From Dyadobacter chenwenxiniae (GTDB lineage Bacteria; Bacteroidota; Bacteroidia; Cytophagales; Spirosomataceae): DNA of 64,000 bases. A program made the translations under genes and the position numbers. Of the stretch, positions 7,702 to 17,026 are shown in pieces. The stretch covers positions 4,402,001 to 4,466,000 of the forward strand of contig NZ_CP094997.1 of assembly GCF_022869785.1 (NCBI RefSeq), read 5' to 3'. Within the stretch, counting starts at the first letter, position 1. Each line of letters starts with the position of its first letter. The notes under the pieces are model-generated. The model was not told the origin of the DNA. It saw nothing but the letters and a program-made list of their open reading frames with translations, and did no database searches.

Positions 7702-9581
7702 TTGATAACGTCAACTTCAAGTGAGCTGGCAGCGCCGGCCTGGTGATAAATAGTCTGTTTTGCACTGATAAAATCTGATTCCTCAGCCTTGTAAATGTTC
7801 TCGACGTATTTCTGCGGATTTCGGTCGAACAGCGGGAAAGCTGTGCTTTGCACCTGCACCATAATGCGGTGGCCTTTTTTGAATGTATGCAGAACATCTT
7901 GCAAGCGGAATTTAATGTCTGTCATTTTTCCTGCAACCAATGGTTCCGGTTTTTCAAAACTGTTCCGGAATCTCGATCTCATGATTTCGCTTCGTACCAT
8001 TTGCTGGTAACCTGCAAGAACGGTCGTAGGATTGGGCAGATATGCGTGATTTTTTTCGTCACCAGGATACACGTCAATCAGTTTCACAAAAAAGTCCGCG
8101 TCTGTGCCTGTTGTACCGATCTTCAATAATGCAGTAATTTCGCCGCCTAATGTAACGTCATTTTCAAGCACATCGGTCTGAAAAACAAGCACATCCGGTC
8201 GCGTGGAAGCGAAACGCTGGTCTTCGGACATATATTCAAATGGTGTGAACCCCGACATTTGCTTATAATTAGCCGTGTAAGGAACCGGTTTTGCGGGATC
8301 ACTCACATATTCGCTCACAGATTTGGGCTGTGCAGGCTCTTTGAAGTCCAGTTTTCCACTTTCGTGAAAATACAGTTTACGTTTCTCAACCGTTGCCACC
8401 GGCCACTTGTCAAATGTCTGCCATGCTTTTTTGCCCGTATCAAACATATAAGCCTCAGGCAAACCCGTTTTCCCATCGCCCGATTCTTTCAGGAAATGTT
8501 TGAAAAATTTCGCCTCAATGTTGGTTTGGTAAAAAGTGGCAATGCTATCCCCAAAATAAATGTCGTTATGCAATGTATGGCCGGTTTCCCTGCTCCACCG
8601 TCCATGCCCGAAAGGGCCAACCACAATCGTATTATATGTTGAAGAATTGTTCTTCTCAATGGTTTTGTAAGTGTTCAAAGGACCATACAAATCTTCCGCA
8701 TCAAACCAGCCACCAACGGTCATAAAGGCATGCTTGATGTTTTTCAAATGCGGCAGAATGTCTCTTTTCTGCCAGAATTGGTCCTTATTGGGGTGGTTAA
8801 CCGTTTCCTGCCAATAGAAATTCTTTACATAATATTTATCAAAATTTTTGAGCGGGCCCATATTCAGGTTGAATGTGTAACCGTCTGGCTTAGCTTCGAA
8901 CATTTCTCCCGCAAACCAGGAAGATGTGGTCGGCTTGGGAGGTTTGATCCCAAAAACCGGAAATGTCAGATAGTAACCTTGCGTGAACGCGCCATTATGG
9001 TGGAAATCATCAAAAAAGAAGTCAGCGATGGGTGCTTGCGGCGATGATGCTTTCAATGCAGGATGCTCGGAAAGTGCGCTGGCTGTGGTGTAGAAGCCGG
9101 GATAGGAAATGCCCCATTGCCCTACCCTTCCATTGTTATTAGGGATGTTTTTGAGAAGCCATTCAATTGTGTCGTAAGTGTCCGAAGCCTCGTCCACATC
9201 CGTTTTGCCTTTTTTCTGCGCGATATGCGGCGTCATATTGGTCCACTCGCCTTCGCTCATATAGCGGCCACGCACATCCTGGTATACAAAAATAAATTTA
9301 TCGCGCATTAATGTGGGACTTGGGCCTATTCTGGGCGGATAATTGTCGGGCCCATAAGGCGCGACGCTGTAACAGGTGCGCTGCATTAAAAATGGATACT
9401 TCTTCTCCGCCGAGGCGTCTTTGGGGCTGTAGACGATTGTATGCAACTTAACGCCATCCCGAACCGGAATGTCGTATTCGGCCTTGTTATAGTTTTCCCG
9501 AATGAATTTTTCATCCCCATTTTGCGCATGGGCAACAGCAACAACGAGCATCAAAACGACGCTTAGTAGATTTTTAAACAT
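7698..9581 (-). CDS. CocE/NonD-type hydrolase, X-Pro dipeptidyl-peptidase S15 family, exported
   Basis: 627 residues with a clear signal peptide (MFKNLLSVVLMLVVAVAHAQ). The alpha/beta-hydrolase core has the nucleophile elbow GQWGISYPG (Ser about 159), the acid in TVGGWFDAEDLYGP and the His in GPFGHGRWSRE; a jelly-roll lid domain closes the protein (DVTLGGEITALLKI, then KGHRIMVQVQSTAFPLFDRNP). The family includes alpha-amino-acid ester hydrolases, glutaryl-7-ACA acylases and cocaine esterases, so the substrate cannot be named. It starts 10 bases after the lipoprotein gene and its stop overlaps the longest start of the prolyl oligopeptidase, so the three are probably one operon. Confidence 0.9.
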   Translation of the reverse strand: MFKNLLSVVLMLVVAVAHAQNGDEKFIRENYNKAEYDIPVRDGVKLHTIVYSPKDASAEKKYPFLMQRTCYSVAPYGPDNYPPRIGPSPTLMRDKFIFVYQDVRGRYMSEGEWTNMTPHIAQKKGKTDVDEASDTYDTIEWLLKNIPNNNGRVGQWGISYPGFYTTASALSEHPALKASSPQAPIADFFFDDFHHNGAFTQGYYLTFPVFGIKPPKPTTSSWFAGEMFEAKPDGYTFNLNMGPLKNFDKYYVKNFYWQETVNHPNKDQFWQKRDILPHLKNIKHAFMTVGGWFDAEDLYGPLNTYKTIEKNNSSTYNTIVVGPFGHGRWSRETGHTLHNDIYFGDSIATFYQTNIEAKFFKHFLKESGDGKTGLPEAYMFDTGKKAWQTFDKWPVATVEKRKLYFHESGKLDFKEPAQPKSVSEYVSDPAKPVPYTANYKQMSGFTPFEYMSEDQRFASTRPDVLVFQTDVLENDVTLGGEITALLKIGTTGTDADFFVKLIDVYPGDEKNHAYLPNPTTVLAGYQQMVRSEIMRSRFRNSFEKPEPLVAGKMTDIKFRLQDVLHTFKKGHRIMVQVQSTAFPLFDRNPQKYVENIYKAEESDFISAKQTIYHQAGAASSLEVDVIK

Positions 9582-9590
9582 GGCTTTTGT

Positions 9591-10517
9591 TTATTTTCTT
9601 TTATAAAAATTCAAAGTAACGCCGGCAGCATTGGAGCGCTCGCTGATCGTATAGAAACCTTTCCTATCGGTATCCATACAAACCGCCTCGCCCTGCGGTT
9701 CAAGCGCAACCAATAATTGCTTCGTGGAAGGCTGCGTCAATGTTTGTCCGACCGATTCGCCGTCCTTTATTCTCCAATAATATACAGCAAGATAAGTCCT
9801 GATCAGGATTTCAGTGCCATCTTTTGAAATATTTCCGCCTGTTGCCAGGGAAACGCCGGGCACTGTGCCGACCTTTTCTGCCGCAATGGTCTGCGTGGTT
9901 GACTGCGGAAAAGCCAGCCGATAAATTCCGGTGTTTTGGCCCTCTTTTGAAATGATAAAAATGTCTTTTGTAGCAGGATCAAGCAATAACGATTCGGCAT
10001 CTCTGGCTCCATCGGGATAGCTGAATGTGATTTTTTCTAATTTCGATTCATCAAAACCCGCATTCGCATCCGTCACCTCAGGAACCCTGTAAATAACGCC
10101 TACCTGGCTTTTGGGTTCATTATTGTTGCCTATGTCACCAATGTATAAGTAATTTACACCAGCATTTGGGCCGGGACCCGCCGCAACATCCTCCCAATCG
10201 CGGTTAACCGTCCCGGGAAGTTTCATTTCCTTAACATCTTTCCCATCCGCACTCACCAAATACAACGAGGCAGGCTGGCCAGAATCCTGATTAACCCAGA
10301 AATTTCCAGGCAGATTGTAACTGGGCACGATGCCGGACGCTTCATCTATAATGCCTGGTGCGATGTCTACTTTTTGAGGGGTTGTTTCAAAATCGGCAAC
10401 AGGTGCTTCATCTGGCTTTGGAGGCGGATCGCATGAAAAAGCAGCACAAAAAATAATGGACGACAGCACCACTCCTGCTTGTCCGCTCAGCCTTTTATAT
10501 AATTTCATAAAAAACAC
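9591..10517 (-). CDS. Lipoprotein with probable beta-propeller domain, function unknown
   Basis: 308 residues. The N terminus has a hydrophobic segment (GVVLSSIIFCAAFSC) and a lipobox-like AAFSC, so it is probably a lipoprotein with mature Cys followed by DPPPKPDEAP. The body has repeated blade-like patches: DWEDVAAGPGPNAGVNYLYIGDIGNN, DAESLLLDPATKDIFIISKEG, TGGNISKDGTEILIRTYLAVYYW and EPQGEAVCMDTDRKGFYTISE. These resemble SdiA-regulated or esterase-like-phytase-type six-bladed propellers found in Bacteroidota. A catalytic role is not evident. First gene of the minus-strand cluster, divergent from aspS. Confidence 0.8.
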   Translation of the reverse strand: MFFMKLYKRLSGQAGVVLSSIIFCAAFSCDPPPKPDEAPVADFETTPQKVDIAPGIIDEASGIVPSYNLPGNFWVNQDSGQPASLYLVSADGKDVKEMKLPGTVNRDWEDVAAGPGPNAGVNYLYIGDIGNNNEPKSQVGVIYRVPEVTDANAGFDESKLEKITFSYPDGARDAESLLLDPATKDIFIISKEGQNTGIYRLAFPQSTTQTIAAEKVGTVPGVSLATGGNISKDGTEILIRTYLAVYYWRIKDGESVGQTLTQPSTKQLLVALEPQGEAVCMDTDRKGFYTISERSNAAGVTLNFYKRK

Positions 10518-10543
10518 TTCATGTTAGATTTGCTAAAAATACG

Positions 10544-10551
10544 TACTTTTG
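10544..10551 (+). promoter_or_regulatory. Bacteroidota-type -7 box of aspS
   Basis: TACTTTTG matches TAnnTTTG exactly, is followed by CGCC, and lies 50 bases before the aspS ATG. The -33 TTG is poorly matched. Confidence 0.6.
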
Positions 10552-10600
10552 CGCCATTTATTATCAGGCAGTTTCACTATATCAGTATTAAAAAAGTTAT

Positions 10601-12358
10601 ATGTTACGTACCCATACCTGTGGAGAGTTAAGCTTAGAACATGTAAATCAAGAGGTTGTATTGTGTGGCTGGGTTCAGCGTGTTCGTGATAAGGGCGGCA
10701 TGATCTGGCTTGATTTGCGTGACCGCTACGGAATAACTCAGCTTCTGTTCGAAGAAGGAAAAACACAGGCTAATGTCCTTGAAATGGCGCGTTCATTGGG
10801 GCGCGAGTTTGTCATTTCAGCAAAAGGCCAGGTGATAGAACGACTTTCAAAAAATGATAAAATTGCAACCGGCAATATTGAAATCCGGGTTTCTGAACTT
10901 CATGTTTTAAATCCGGCAAAATTACCTCCCTTCCTGATCGAAGACGAAACGGACGGTGGCGACGATATCCGGATGAAATACAGATATCTGGATTTGAGAA
11001 GAAACAATGTTCGTAAAAATTTACAATTGAGACATCAGGTTGCGCGTCATACGCGGGCTTACCTGGACGATCTGGACTTTATTGAAGTTGAAACACCCGT
11101 ATTAATAAAATCCACACCGGAAGGTGCGCGCGATTTTGTGGTTCCAAGCCGCATGAATCCGGGTGAATTTTACGCATTGCCACAATCTCCACAAACATTT
11201 AAGCAGTTGCTGATGGTAGCAGGTTTTGACCGTTACTATCAGATCGTGAAATGTTTCCGTGACGAAGATCTGCGTGCGGACCGTCAGCCAGAATTTACGC
11301 AAATTGACTGTGAAATGTCGTTTGTGACCCAGGAGGACATCCTTAACACATTTGAAGGGCTGATCCGTAATCTTTTTGCAAAAGTAAAAGGACTCGACCT
11401 GCCGGAAGTTCCGCGCATGACCTATGCGGATGCCATGCGCCTGTACGGCTCGGATAAGCCGGATATCCGGTTCGATATGCAGTTTGTTGAATTAAAGGGA
11501 GCTGCGCAGGATCTTACCTCTGGAAAAGGTTTTAGTGTATTTGATGACGCCGAACTGGTCGTTGGCATCTGCGCACCGGATAGTGCTGTATACACCCGCA
11601 AGCAAATGGATGAACTGACGGACTGGTTGAAACGTCCGCAAATCGGAGCGAAAGGACTGATTTATGTCCGCTATAATACCGATGGTTCATTGAAATCGTC
11701 CGTTGACAAATTCTACGCCGAAGAGGATATTAAGAAATGGGCTGAGGCGTTTAATGCTAAGCCGGGGGATTTGATTTTGATTATTTCGGGTGCCGCAGAC
11801 AAAGCGCGTAAGCAATTGAACGAGCTTCGTCTTGAAATGGGAACGAGATTAGGACTGAGAAATCCGGATGAATACAGAGCGTTATGGGTGCTGGATTTTC
11901 CTCTTTTGGAATATGGGGAAGCCGAAAATCGCTGGTTTGCCATGCACCATCCTTTCACCAGTCCAAAGCCGGAAGATATTGCTTTGCTGGACAAAAATTT
12001 AGGAGCGGTTCGGGCCAATGCATACGATATGGTGATCAATGGCGTTGAAGTTGGCGGTGGTTCTGTCCGGATTTTCGAAAAAGAGCTTCAAAAACAAATG
12101 TTCGGCATTCTTGGATTTACCGAAGAAGAGGCCCAGGAGCAGTTCGGATTTTTGATGAACGCGTTTGAATTTGGCGCTCCTCCTCACGCCGGAATTGCGT
12201 TTGGTTTCGACCGCCTTTGTTCAATTTTCGGCGGAGCAGATTCGATCAGGGACTTTATTGCATTTCCTAAGAACAACTCGGGACGTGACGTAATGATTGA
12301 TTCTCCGTCTGTTATATCCGATGCACAATTAAAAGAACTGGCGATCAAAGTAGAATAG
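10601..12358 (+). CDS. aspS: Aspartate--tRNA ligase
   Basis: 585 residues, the standard length of bacterial AspRS, which charges tRNA-Asp in the cytoplasm. The N-terminal OB-fold anticodon-binding domain (HVNQEVVLCGWVQRVRDKGGMIWLDLRD) leads to the class II core with motif 2 CFRDEDLRADRQPEFTQID, the GAD insertion around 280-420 and motif 3 GIAFGFDRLCSIFGG near the C terminus. The starting MLRTHTCGEL is the usual N terminus. Divergent from the lipoprotein gene and followed by 140 bases that lead into the polysaccharide locus. Confidence 0.98.
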   Translation: MLRTHTCGELSLEHVNQEVVLCGWVQRVRDKGGMIWLDLRDRYGITQLLFEEGKTQANVLEMARSLGREFVISAKGQVIERLSKNDKIATGNIEIRVSELHVLNPAKLPPFLIEDETDGGDDIRMKYRYLDLRRNNVRKNLQLRHQVARHTRAYLDDLDFIEVETPVLIKSTPEGARDFVVPSRMNPGEFYALPQSPQTFKQLLMVAGFDRYYQIVKCFRDEDLRADRQPEFTQIDCEMSFVTQEDILNTFEGLIRNLFAKVKGLDLPEVPRMTYADAMRLYGSDKPDIRFDMQFVELKGAAQDLTSGKGFSVFDDAELVVGICAPDSAVYTRKQMDELTDWLKRPQIGAKGLIYVRYNTDGSLKSSVDKFYAEEDIKKWAEAFNAKPGDLILIISGAADKARKQLNELRLEMGTRLGLRNPDEYRALWVLDFPLLEYGEAENRWFAMHHPFTSPKPEDIALLDKNLGAVRANAYDMVINGVEVGGGSVRIFEKELQKQMFGILGFTEEEAQEQFGFLMNAFEFGAPPHAGIAFGFDRLCSIFGGADSIRDFIAFPKNNSGRDVMIDSPSVISDAQLKELAIKVE

Positions 12359-12498
12359 TTTAAAAACTTATTGGATTAATATATTTATCACGGGGAATTT
12401 AATTATTGTAAGATTTCGTAGTTTTACTGCTTGCTTGGTCAAGCACTCCGGATCAATTTAAAATGCGTTTCGACGCCATTTAATATAATTAACACTGC

Positions 12499-14904
12499 AT
12501 GCATTATTTATCTAAAAAATTAAGCGCCATTTGGATAGCCTTTTTTATCCTACTGGTAAGTTCAGCTACTCAAGCCCAAGATCCAGCACCACAAACGCCG
12601 ACTACCGCACCGAGCCAACCGAATCCAACACAACCAGCTCCCGCCCCTGTTTCCAATTCACAGGCAATAGAATTTTACAATCAGGCCAAGCAGTCAGGGA
12701 TGTCTGATATGGACATTGAAAAGGCCGCTTTACAAAGAGGTTACACACTGGATGATATCTCTGCCATGCGCAAGCGCCTGGAACAAACGACCAAAGACAA
12801 TACAAAAAACGACCCCAACCGTGACCAGCTGGATGAAACTCGGGAGCAGGATGATCTGGACGAATTAGAAGACGAGACAAACAACGAAAGGGATACAACA
12901 GCGGCTGGAAGAGCCCGATTCAGAAGGCTTAACAGAACATTCGGTTCGTCTTTCTTCCGCAGAAGCTCCACCACATTCGAGCCTAACCTCAGAATCCCTA
13001 CTCCAAGAAATTATATTTTGGGGCCTGACGACGAGCTGGTTGTGGATATCTATGGAAATTCGGTGGATAACTTCCGCATGAAAATCAGTCCCGAAGGAAC
13101 GGTAAAAATGCTCAATTTGGCGCCGGTTTATGTTAATGGGCTTACCATTGAGCAAGCCAACGAACGGATTGTTAACCGGTTACGACAAGCATATTCAAAT
13201 CTTAACCGCCCCGGTTCAGGAACTCACTCTACCATTACCCTTGGAAATGTGCGCAGTATCCGTGTGATGATCACCGGAGAAGTTGTACGCCCGGGCACTT
13301 ACACCGTTTCCTCATTATCAACTGCTTTTAACGCACTTTATGTTTCAGGAGGTCCGGGGCGTAACGGTTCTTATCGTAACATTGAAGTAATCCGTAACAA
13401 TCAGGTGATCCGTCAAATCGACCTTTACCGGTTTCTGATAGACGCGGATTTACGAGACAACATCGCGTTGCAAGACCAGGACATTATTTTGATCCGTCCT
13501 TATGACACCCGAATAGAACTTACCGGGGAGGTCAAAAAGACAGGGGTATTTGAGGCAAAAGCGGGTGAAACGGTGAAGGATCTGTTGAAATACGCAGGAG
13601 GATTCACGCCTGAGGCTTTTACCAAATTGATTCAATATCAAAGGAATACAGGCAACAACTTCATTATCGGAAGCATTGATTCTGTTCAGGTTGCGACATT
13701 TGCCCCAAAAAATGGCGACATCTTCAACGTCAAAAAAATACTTGACGTTGTTGCCAACCAGGTTGAGATCCGCGGAGCGGTTACCAGGCCCGGAATTTAT
13801 CCGCTGGATGAACGTACCAAGACAGTTAAGGAATTGATAACAATCTCAGAAGGCATCAGTCCAAGAGCATTTCTTAACCGCGCATTGCTAGAAAGATCCA
13901 GCGGCGACACACAGACCGGACTTGTGGCCATTGATTTAAGAAAGTTGTTAAACAATGAAATTCCCGACATTGTATTATTACCGGGTGACATTCTGACCAT
14001 TAAGTCTGTTGAAGATCTGAAAGAATTCACATTCCTGTCTGTACGGGGTGCAGTAATCAATCCGGGTGAATACTATTATTATAAGGATATCACCATTGCC
14101 GACTTGATTTTTCAGGCAGGCGGTTACACGGAAGGTGGTATCCCATATCGCATTGAGGTGTCTCGGCGGGTGAAAAATGATACGACCGGGCTTCCTAGCG
14201 ATCAGAATGTAAGAATTTTCACATTGGACGTTGCGGATAACCTGACACTCAGTGAGCAGGATCAGAAGTTCACATTATATCCTTATGACATTGTATTGGT
14301 GCGCAGGTCTCCGCGATATGAAACACAGAAAACCGTCACCATTTTCGGTCAGGTAACCTATCCGGGAACATACACGATCCTCAACAACTTTGAGAAGATA
14401 TCTGACCTGTTTCCAAAAGCTGGCGGAATGAAAAAGGAAGCTTATATTGAAGGAGCACGGTTTTACCGCAACCGGGAACTTGTCGCACTGGATTTGAAGG
14501 CCGTAATCGAAAAGCCCTCCATTCCCGCAAACTTGCTTTTAGCGGACGGTGACACTATTTATATTCCAAAAAAATCAGAAATGGTCCGGATTCAGGGAGG
14601 TGTGTACAATCCATCACTGGTAAACTATGACCCCGGATTCAATTTTCATGAATATATTTCCCAGGCTGGTGGATTTGCCGAAAGAGCCCGGAAAAACAGG
14701 ATTTACGTTTCTTATCCCAACGGTAGAACGCACCGCACCAGCAAGTTTTTGTTCTTCCGATCCTACCCAAAAGTTGAACCGGGGTCGACTGTGACAGTTC
14801 CTTTAAAGGAGCCAAAGGTTGAACAGCCCATGTCCCGCGGTGAACGACTAGCTATCATCTCGCTATTCACAACATTAGCCATTGCTTTAATAAGAATTCT
14901 ATAA
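12499..14904 (+). CDS. Wza-like polysaccharide export protein with several SLBB domains
   Basis: 801 residues. A signal peptide (MHYLSKKLSAIWIAFFILLVSSATQAQ) and a Pro/Gln-rich linker precede an acidic helical stretch. The Poly_export domain begins near 170 (RNYILGPDDELVVDIYG), and repeated SLBB-type blocks follow, each with a pattern such as RSIRVMITGEVVRPGTYTVSS, TRIELTGEVKKTGVFEAKAGE, NQVEIRGAVTRPGIYPLDE and VTIFGQVTYPGTYTI. A C-terminal hydrophobic helix (AIISLFTTLAIALIRIL) probably crosses the outer membrane. It would be the outer-membrane exit channel of the capsule or exopolysaccharide. First gene of the locus; the Wzz-like gene starts 5 bases later. Confidence 0.92.
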   Translation: MHYLSKKLSAIWIAFFILLVSSATQAQDPAPQTPTTAPSQPNPTQPAPAPVSNSQAIEFYNQAKQSGMSDMDIEKAALQRGYTLDDISAMRKRLEQTTKDNTKNDPNRDQLDETREQDDLDELEDETNNERDTTAAGRARFRRLNRTFGSSFFRRSSTTFEPNLRIPTPRNYILGPDDELVVDIYGNSVDNFRMKISPEGTVKMLNLAPVYVNGLTIEQANERIVNRLRQAYSNLNRPGSGTHSTITLGNVRSIRVMITGEVVRPGTYTVSSLSTAFNALYVSGGPGRNGSYRNIEVIRNNQVIRQIDLYRFLIDADLRDNIALQDQDIILIRPYDTRIELTGEVKKTGVFEAKAGETVKDLLKYAGGFTPEAFTKLIQYQRNTGNNFIIGSIDSVQVATFAPKNGDIFNVKKILDVVANQVEIRGAVTRPGIYPLDERTKTVKELITISEGISPRAFLNRALLERSSGDTQTGLVAIDLRKLLNNEIPDIVLLPGDILTIKSVEDLKEFTFLSVRGAVINPGEYYYYKDITIADLIFQAGGYTEGGIPYRIEVSRRVKNDTTGLPSDQNVRIFTLDVADNLTLSEQDQKFTLYPYDIVLVRRSPRYETQKTVTIFGQVTYPGTYTILNNFEKISDLFPKAGGMKKEAYIEGARFYRNRELVALDLKAVIEKPSIPANLLLADGDTIYIPKKSEMVRIQGGVYNPSLVNYDPGFNFHEYISQAGGFAERARKNRIYVSYPNGRTHRTSKFLFFRSYPKVEPGSTVTVPLKEPKVEQPMSRGERLAIISLFTTLAIALIRIL

Positions 14905-14909
14905 ACTGT

Positions 14910-15959
14910 ATGCCCGAAATACAATCTGATAATAACACCGACACACTTGAAATAAGCATTTTTGAAGTTGTAGGGTTTTTCAAAAAATATTTGCTGGTTC
15001 TGATAGCCGCTGCAATCTTGTCGGCGATCATTGGTGTGGCATTCAGTTTCTTGCTTGCTAAAAAATACACCGCTCAGACCATCTTGCTGCCTGAGCTGGG
15101 TTCCAGCAGAAACAGTTCCTTTTTTAGCATGGCTTTGGGCGCTGGTTCTGATCCTAGCGGGAAATTAGTGCCTGAGCTGTATCCTAACATTCTTTCTACA
15201 ATCCCTTTTGGGCAGTATTTATTGAAAATTCCAGTTGTTGACGAAAATGATGTATCCTATCCATCCTTGGAAAGCTACATGGCAAGAGACAGTTCGCAGA
15301 GTCTCCTGTCCAGGTTATTGTCTTTTGGAAGAACACCGAATAAAAGCCCTAAGGCATTAACTTCCAATCCAAACGTTAAAATTCTTGCATTTACGCCAAA
15401 GCAGGAAAGAATGGTCAATGCCGCAAAGGGCTTAGTGCAAGCTACGGTTGGGACTACAGACGGGATTATTACAATCGAAAGTGAAATGACGGATCCTGTT
15501 GTTGCAGCAATGGTGGTAGATGCGAGCGAGAAATATTTGATAGACTACGTGAGTGATTACACGATATCCAAAACTACGCAGCAAGTCGATTTCCTGCAGA
15601 AACGTGTAGAAGAAGCTAAAAAGCGACAGCAAAGCGCTGAATATGCCCTACAAGCATACAGAGATACACACAGAAACACTTTCCTGAATGTTGCCAGAAT
15701 TGAAGAACAAAGACTACAGGCCGAGTATGTACTTTCACAGGCCATTTATTCTGATTTGTCGGCGAAGCTGGAGCAATTTAAAATTCGCGAGAAAGAAGAA
15801 AAACCAGTCTTCAAAGTTTTGGAGCCAGTACGTGTCCCAATAGCAAAGAGCAGCCCTAAGCGCCTCTTTATTGCCATTATCTTCTCAGTTTTGGGCATTT
15901 TTATTACGCTCACCTATATCGTCTTCTTCAAAGAGAAACTACACAAGCAGCTTGTTTAG
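14910..15959 (+). CDS. Wzz-like chain-length / export co-polymerase
   Basis: 349 residues with the Wzz architecture: N-terminal transmembrane helix about 27-52 (FFKKYLLVLIAAAILSAIIGVAFSFLLA), a periplasmic coiled-coil body (QQVDFLQKRVEEAKKRQQSAEYALQAYRDTHR) and a C-terminal helix about 308-330 preceded by the conserved VLEPVRVPIAKSSPKR. There is no C-terminal tyrosine kinase domain, so it is the Wzz or kinase-less Wzc type. It should set chain length and couple the inner-membrane polymerase to the SLBB exporter encoded just before it. Confidence 0.9.
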   Translation: MPEIQSDNNTDTLEISIFEVVGFFKKYLLVLIAAAILSAIIGVAFSFLLAKKYTAQTILLPELGSSRNSSFFSMALGAGSDPSGKLVPELYPNILSTIPFGQYLLKIPVVDENDVSYPSLESYMARDSSQSLLSRLLSFGRTPNKSPKALTSNPNVKILAFTPKQERMVNAAKGLVQATVGTTDGIITIESEMTDPVVAAMVVDASEKYLIDYVSDYTISKTTQQVDFLQKRVEEAKKRQQSAEYALQAYRDTHRNTFLNVARIEEQRLQAEYVLSQAIYSDLSAKLEQFKIREKEEKPVFKVLEPVRVPIAKSSPKRLFIAIIFSVLGIFITLTYIVFFKEKLHKQLV

Positions 15960-15993
15960 CACTATACATCTATAATCAATTAATCTAAATTTA

Positions 15994-17016
15994 ATGAACA
16001 TGCTAGATTTGACCGGTAAATCAATACTTATAACTGGAGGGACTGGTTCTTTAGGTAAAGCTTTAACCGCAACAATTTTCAAAAAATGGCCAAATGTGAA
16101 AAGGCTTGTCATCTTGTCAAGAGATGAACAGAAACAATTCCAAATGGCGCAGGAATACACACCAGAAAAATATCCGCAGATTCGTTTTTTTATTGGTGAT
16201 GTAAGGGATGAAGAACGTTTGCGGAGAGCTTTTAAAGGAATAGATTACGTTATTCATGCAGCAGCGATGAAGCATGTGCCTATCGCTGAATATAATCCTT
16301 CCGAATGTGTTAAGACAAACATTAATGGTGCACAGAATGTTATCAATGCAGCTCTGGACACAGACGTAAGCCATGTAGTCGCATTGTCGACTGACAAAGC
16401 CGCGGCTCCGATCAACTTATACGGTGCCACCAAGCTTACCTCTGACAAGCTATTTATTGCAGCCAATAATATTCGTGGACGCAATCCTATTAAGTTTTCG
16501 GTCGTCAGATATGGAAACGTGATGGGTTCCAACGGATCGGTTATTCCTTTCTTTATCAATAAGAAAAAAGAAGGAGTACTTCCGATAACAGTGGAAAGCA
16601 TGACCCGCTTCAATATATCATTGCAAGGCGGTGTGGACATGGTTTTGCATGCATTGGAAACGGCCTGGGGCGGAGAACTTTTTGTCCCGAAAATTCCATC
16701 GTACAACATTCTCGATATCGCAAAAGCAATCGGACCGGAATGTGAACACCGCGTCATTGGTATACGTCCAGGCGAAAAGATCCACGAGGAAATGATCACT
16801 ACATCTGACTCATTCTTCACTTATGATCTGGGTAAATATTACGCGATAGTTCCTCAAACGCCTACATGGAGCATTTCTGACTTCATTAGTCACTTCAATG
16901 CGAAGAAAGTGCCGGACGGCTTCTCCTATAATTCCGGAAATAATTCAGAATGGGAAACGGTTGAAAGCCTGCGCGCTTTGATCGTAGAACACGTGGACCC
17001 CGATTTCACAGTTTAA
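15994..17016 (+). CDS. pseB: UDP-N-acetylglucosamine 4,6-dehydratase (inverting), pseudaminic acid pathway
   Basis: 340 residues. Extended SDR fold with ILITGGTGSLGKA at the N terminus, HAAAMKHVPIAEYNP, STDKAAAPINLYGATKL (the PseB form of the YxxxK region) and VRYGNVMGSNGSVIPFF. It converts UDP-GlcNAc to UDP-2-acetamido-2,6-dideoxy-L-arabino-hexos-4-ulose, step one of pseudaminic acid synthesis. The gene opens a tight run pseB-pseC-pseF-pseGH-pseI in pathway order. Confidence 0.95.
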   Translation: MNMLDLTGKSILITGGTGSLGKALTATIFKKWPNVKRLVILSRDEQKQFQMAQEYTPEKYPQIRFFIGDVRDEERLRRAFKGIDYVIHAAAMKHVPIAEYNPSECVKTNINGAQNVINAALDTDVSHVVALSTDKAAAPINLYGATKLTSDKLFIAANNIRGRNPIKFSVVRYGNVMGSNGSVIPFFINKKKEGVLPITVESMTRFNISLQGGVDMVLHALETAWGGELFVPKIPSYNILDIAKAIGPECEHRVIGIRPGEKIHEEMITTSDSFFTYDLGKYYAIVPQTPTWSISDFISHFNAKKVPDGFSYNSGNNSEWETVESLRALIVEHVDPDFTV

Positions 17017-17026
17017 TTTTTCTTGA

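Noticed and set aside
12359..12498. Search for a capsule-type regulatory element or inverting promoter before the export gene
   Set aside because: No inverted repeats or recombinase gene are seen; only AT-rich sequence without a convincing TAnnTTTG box.
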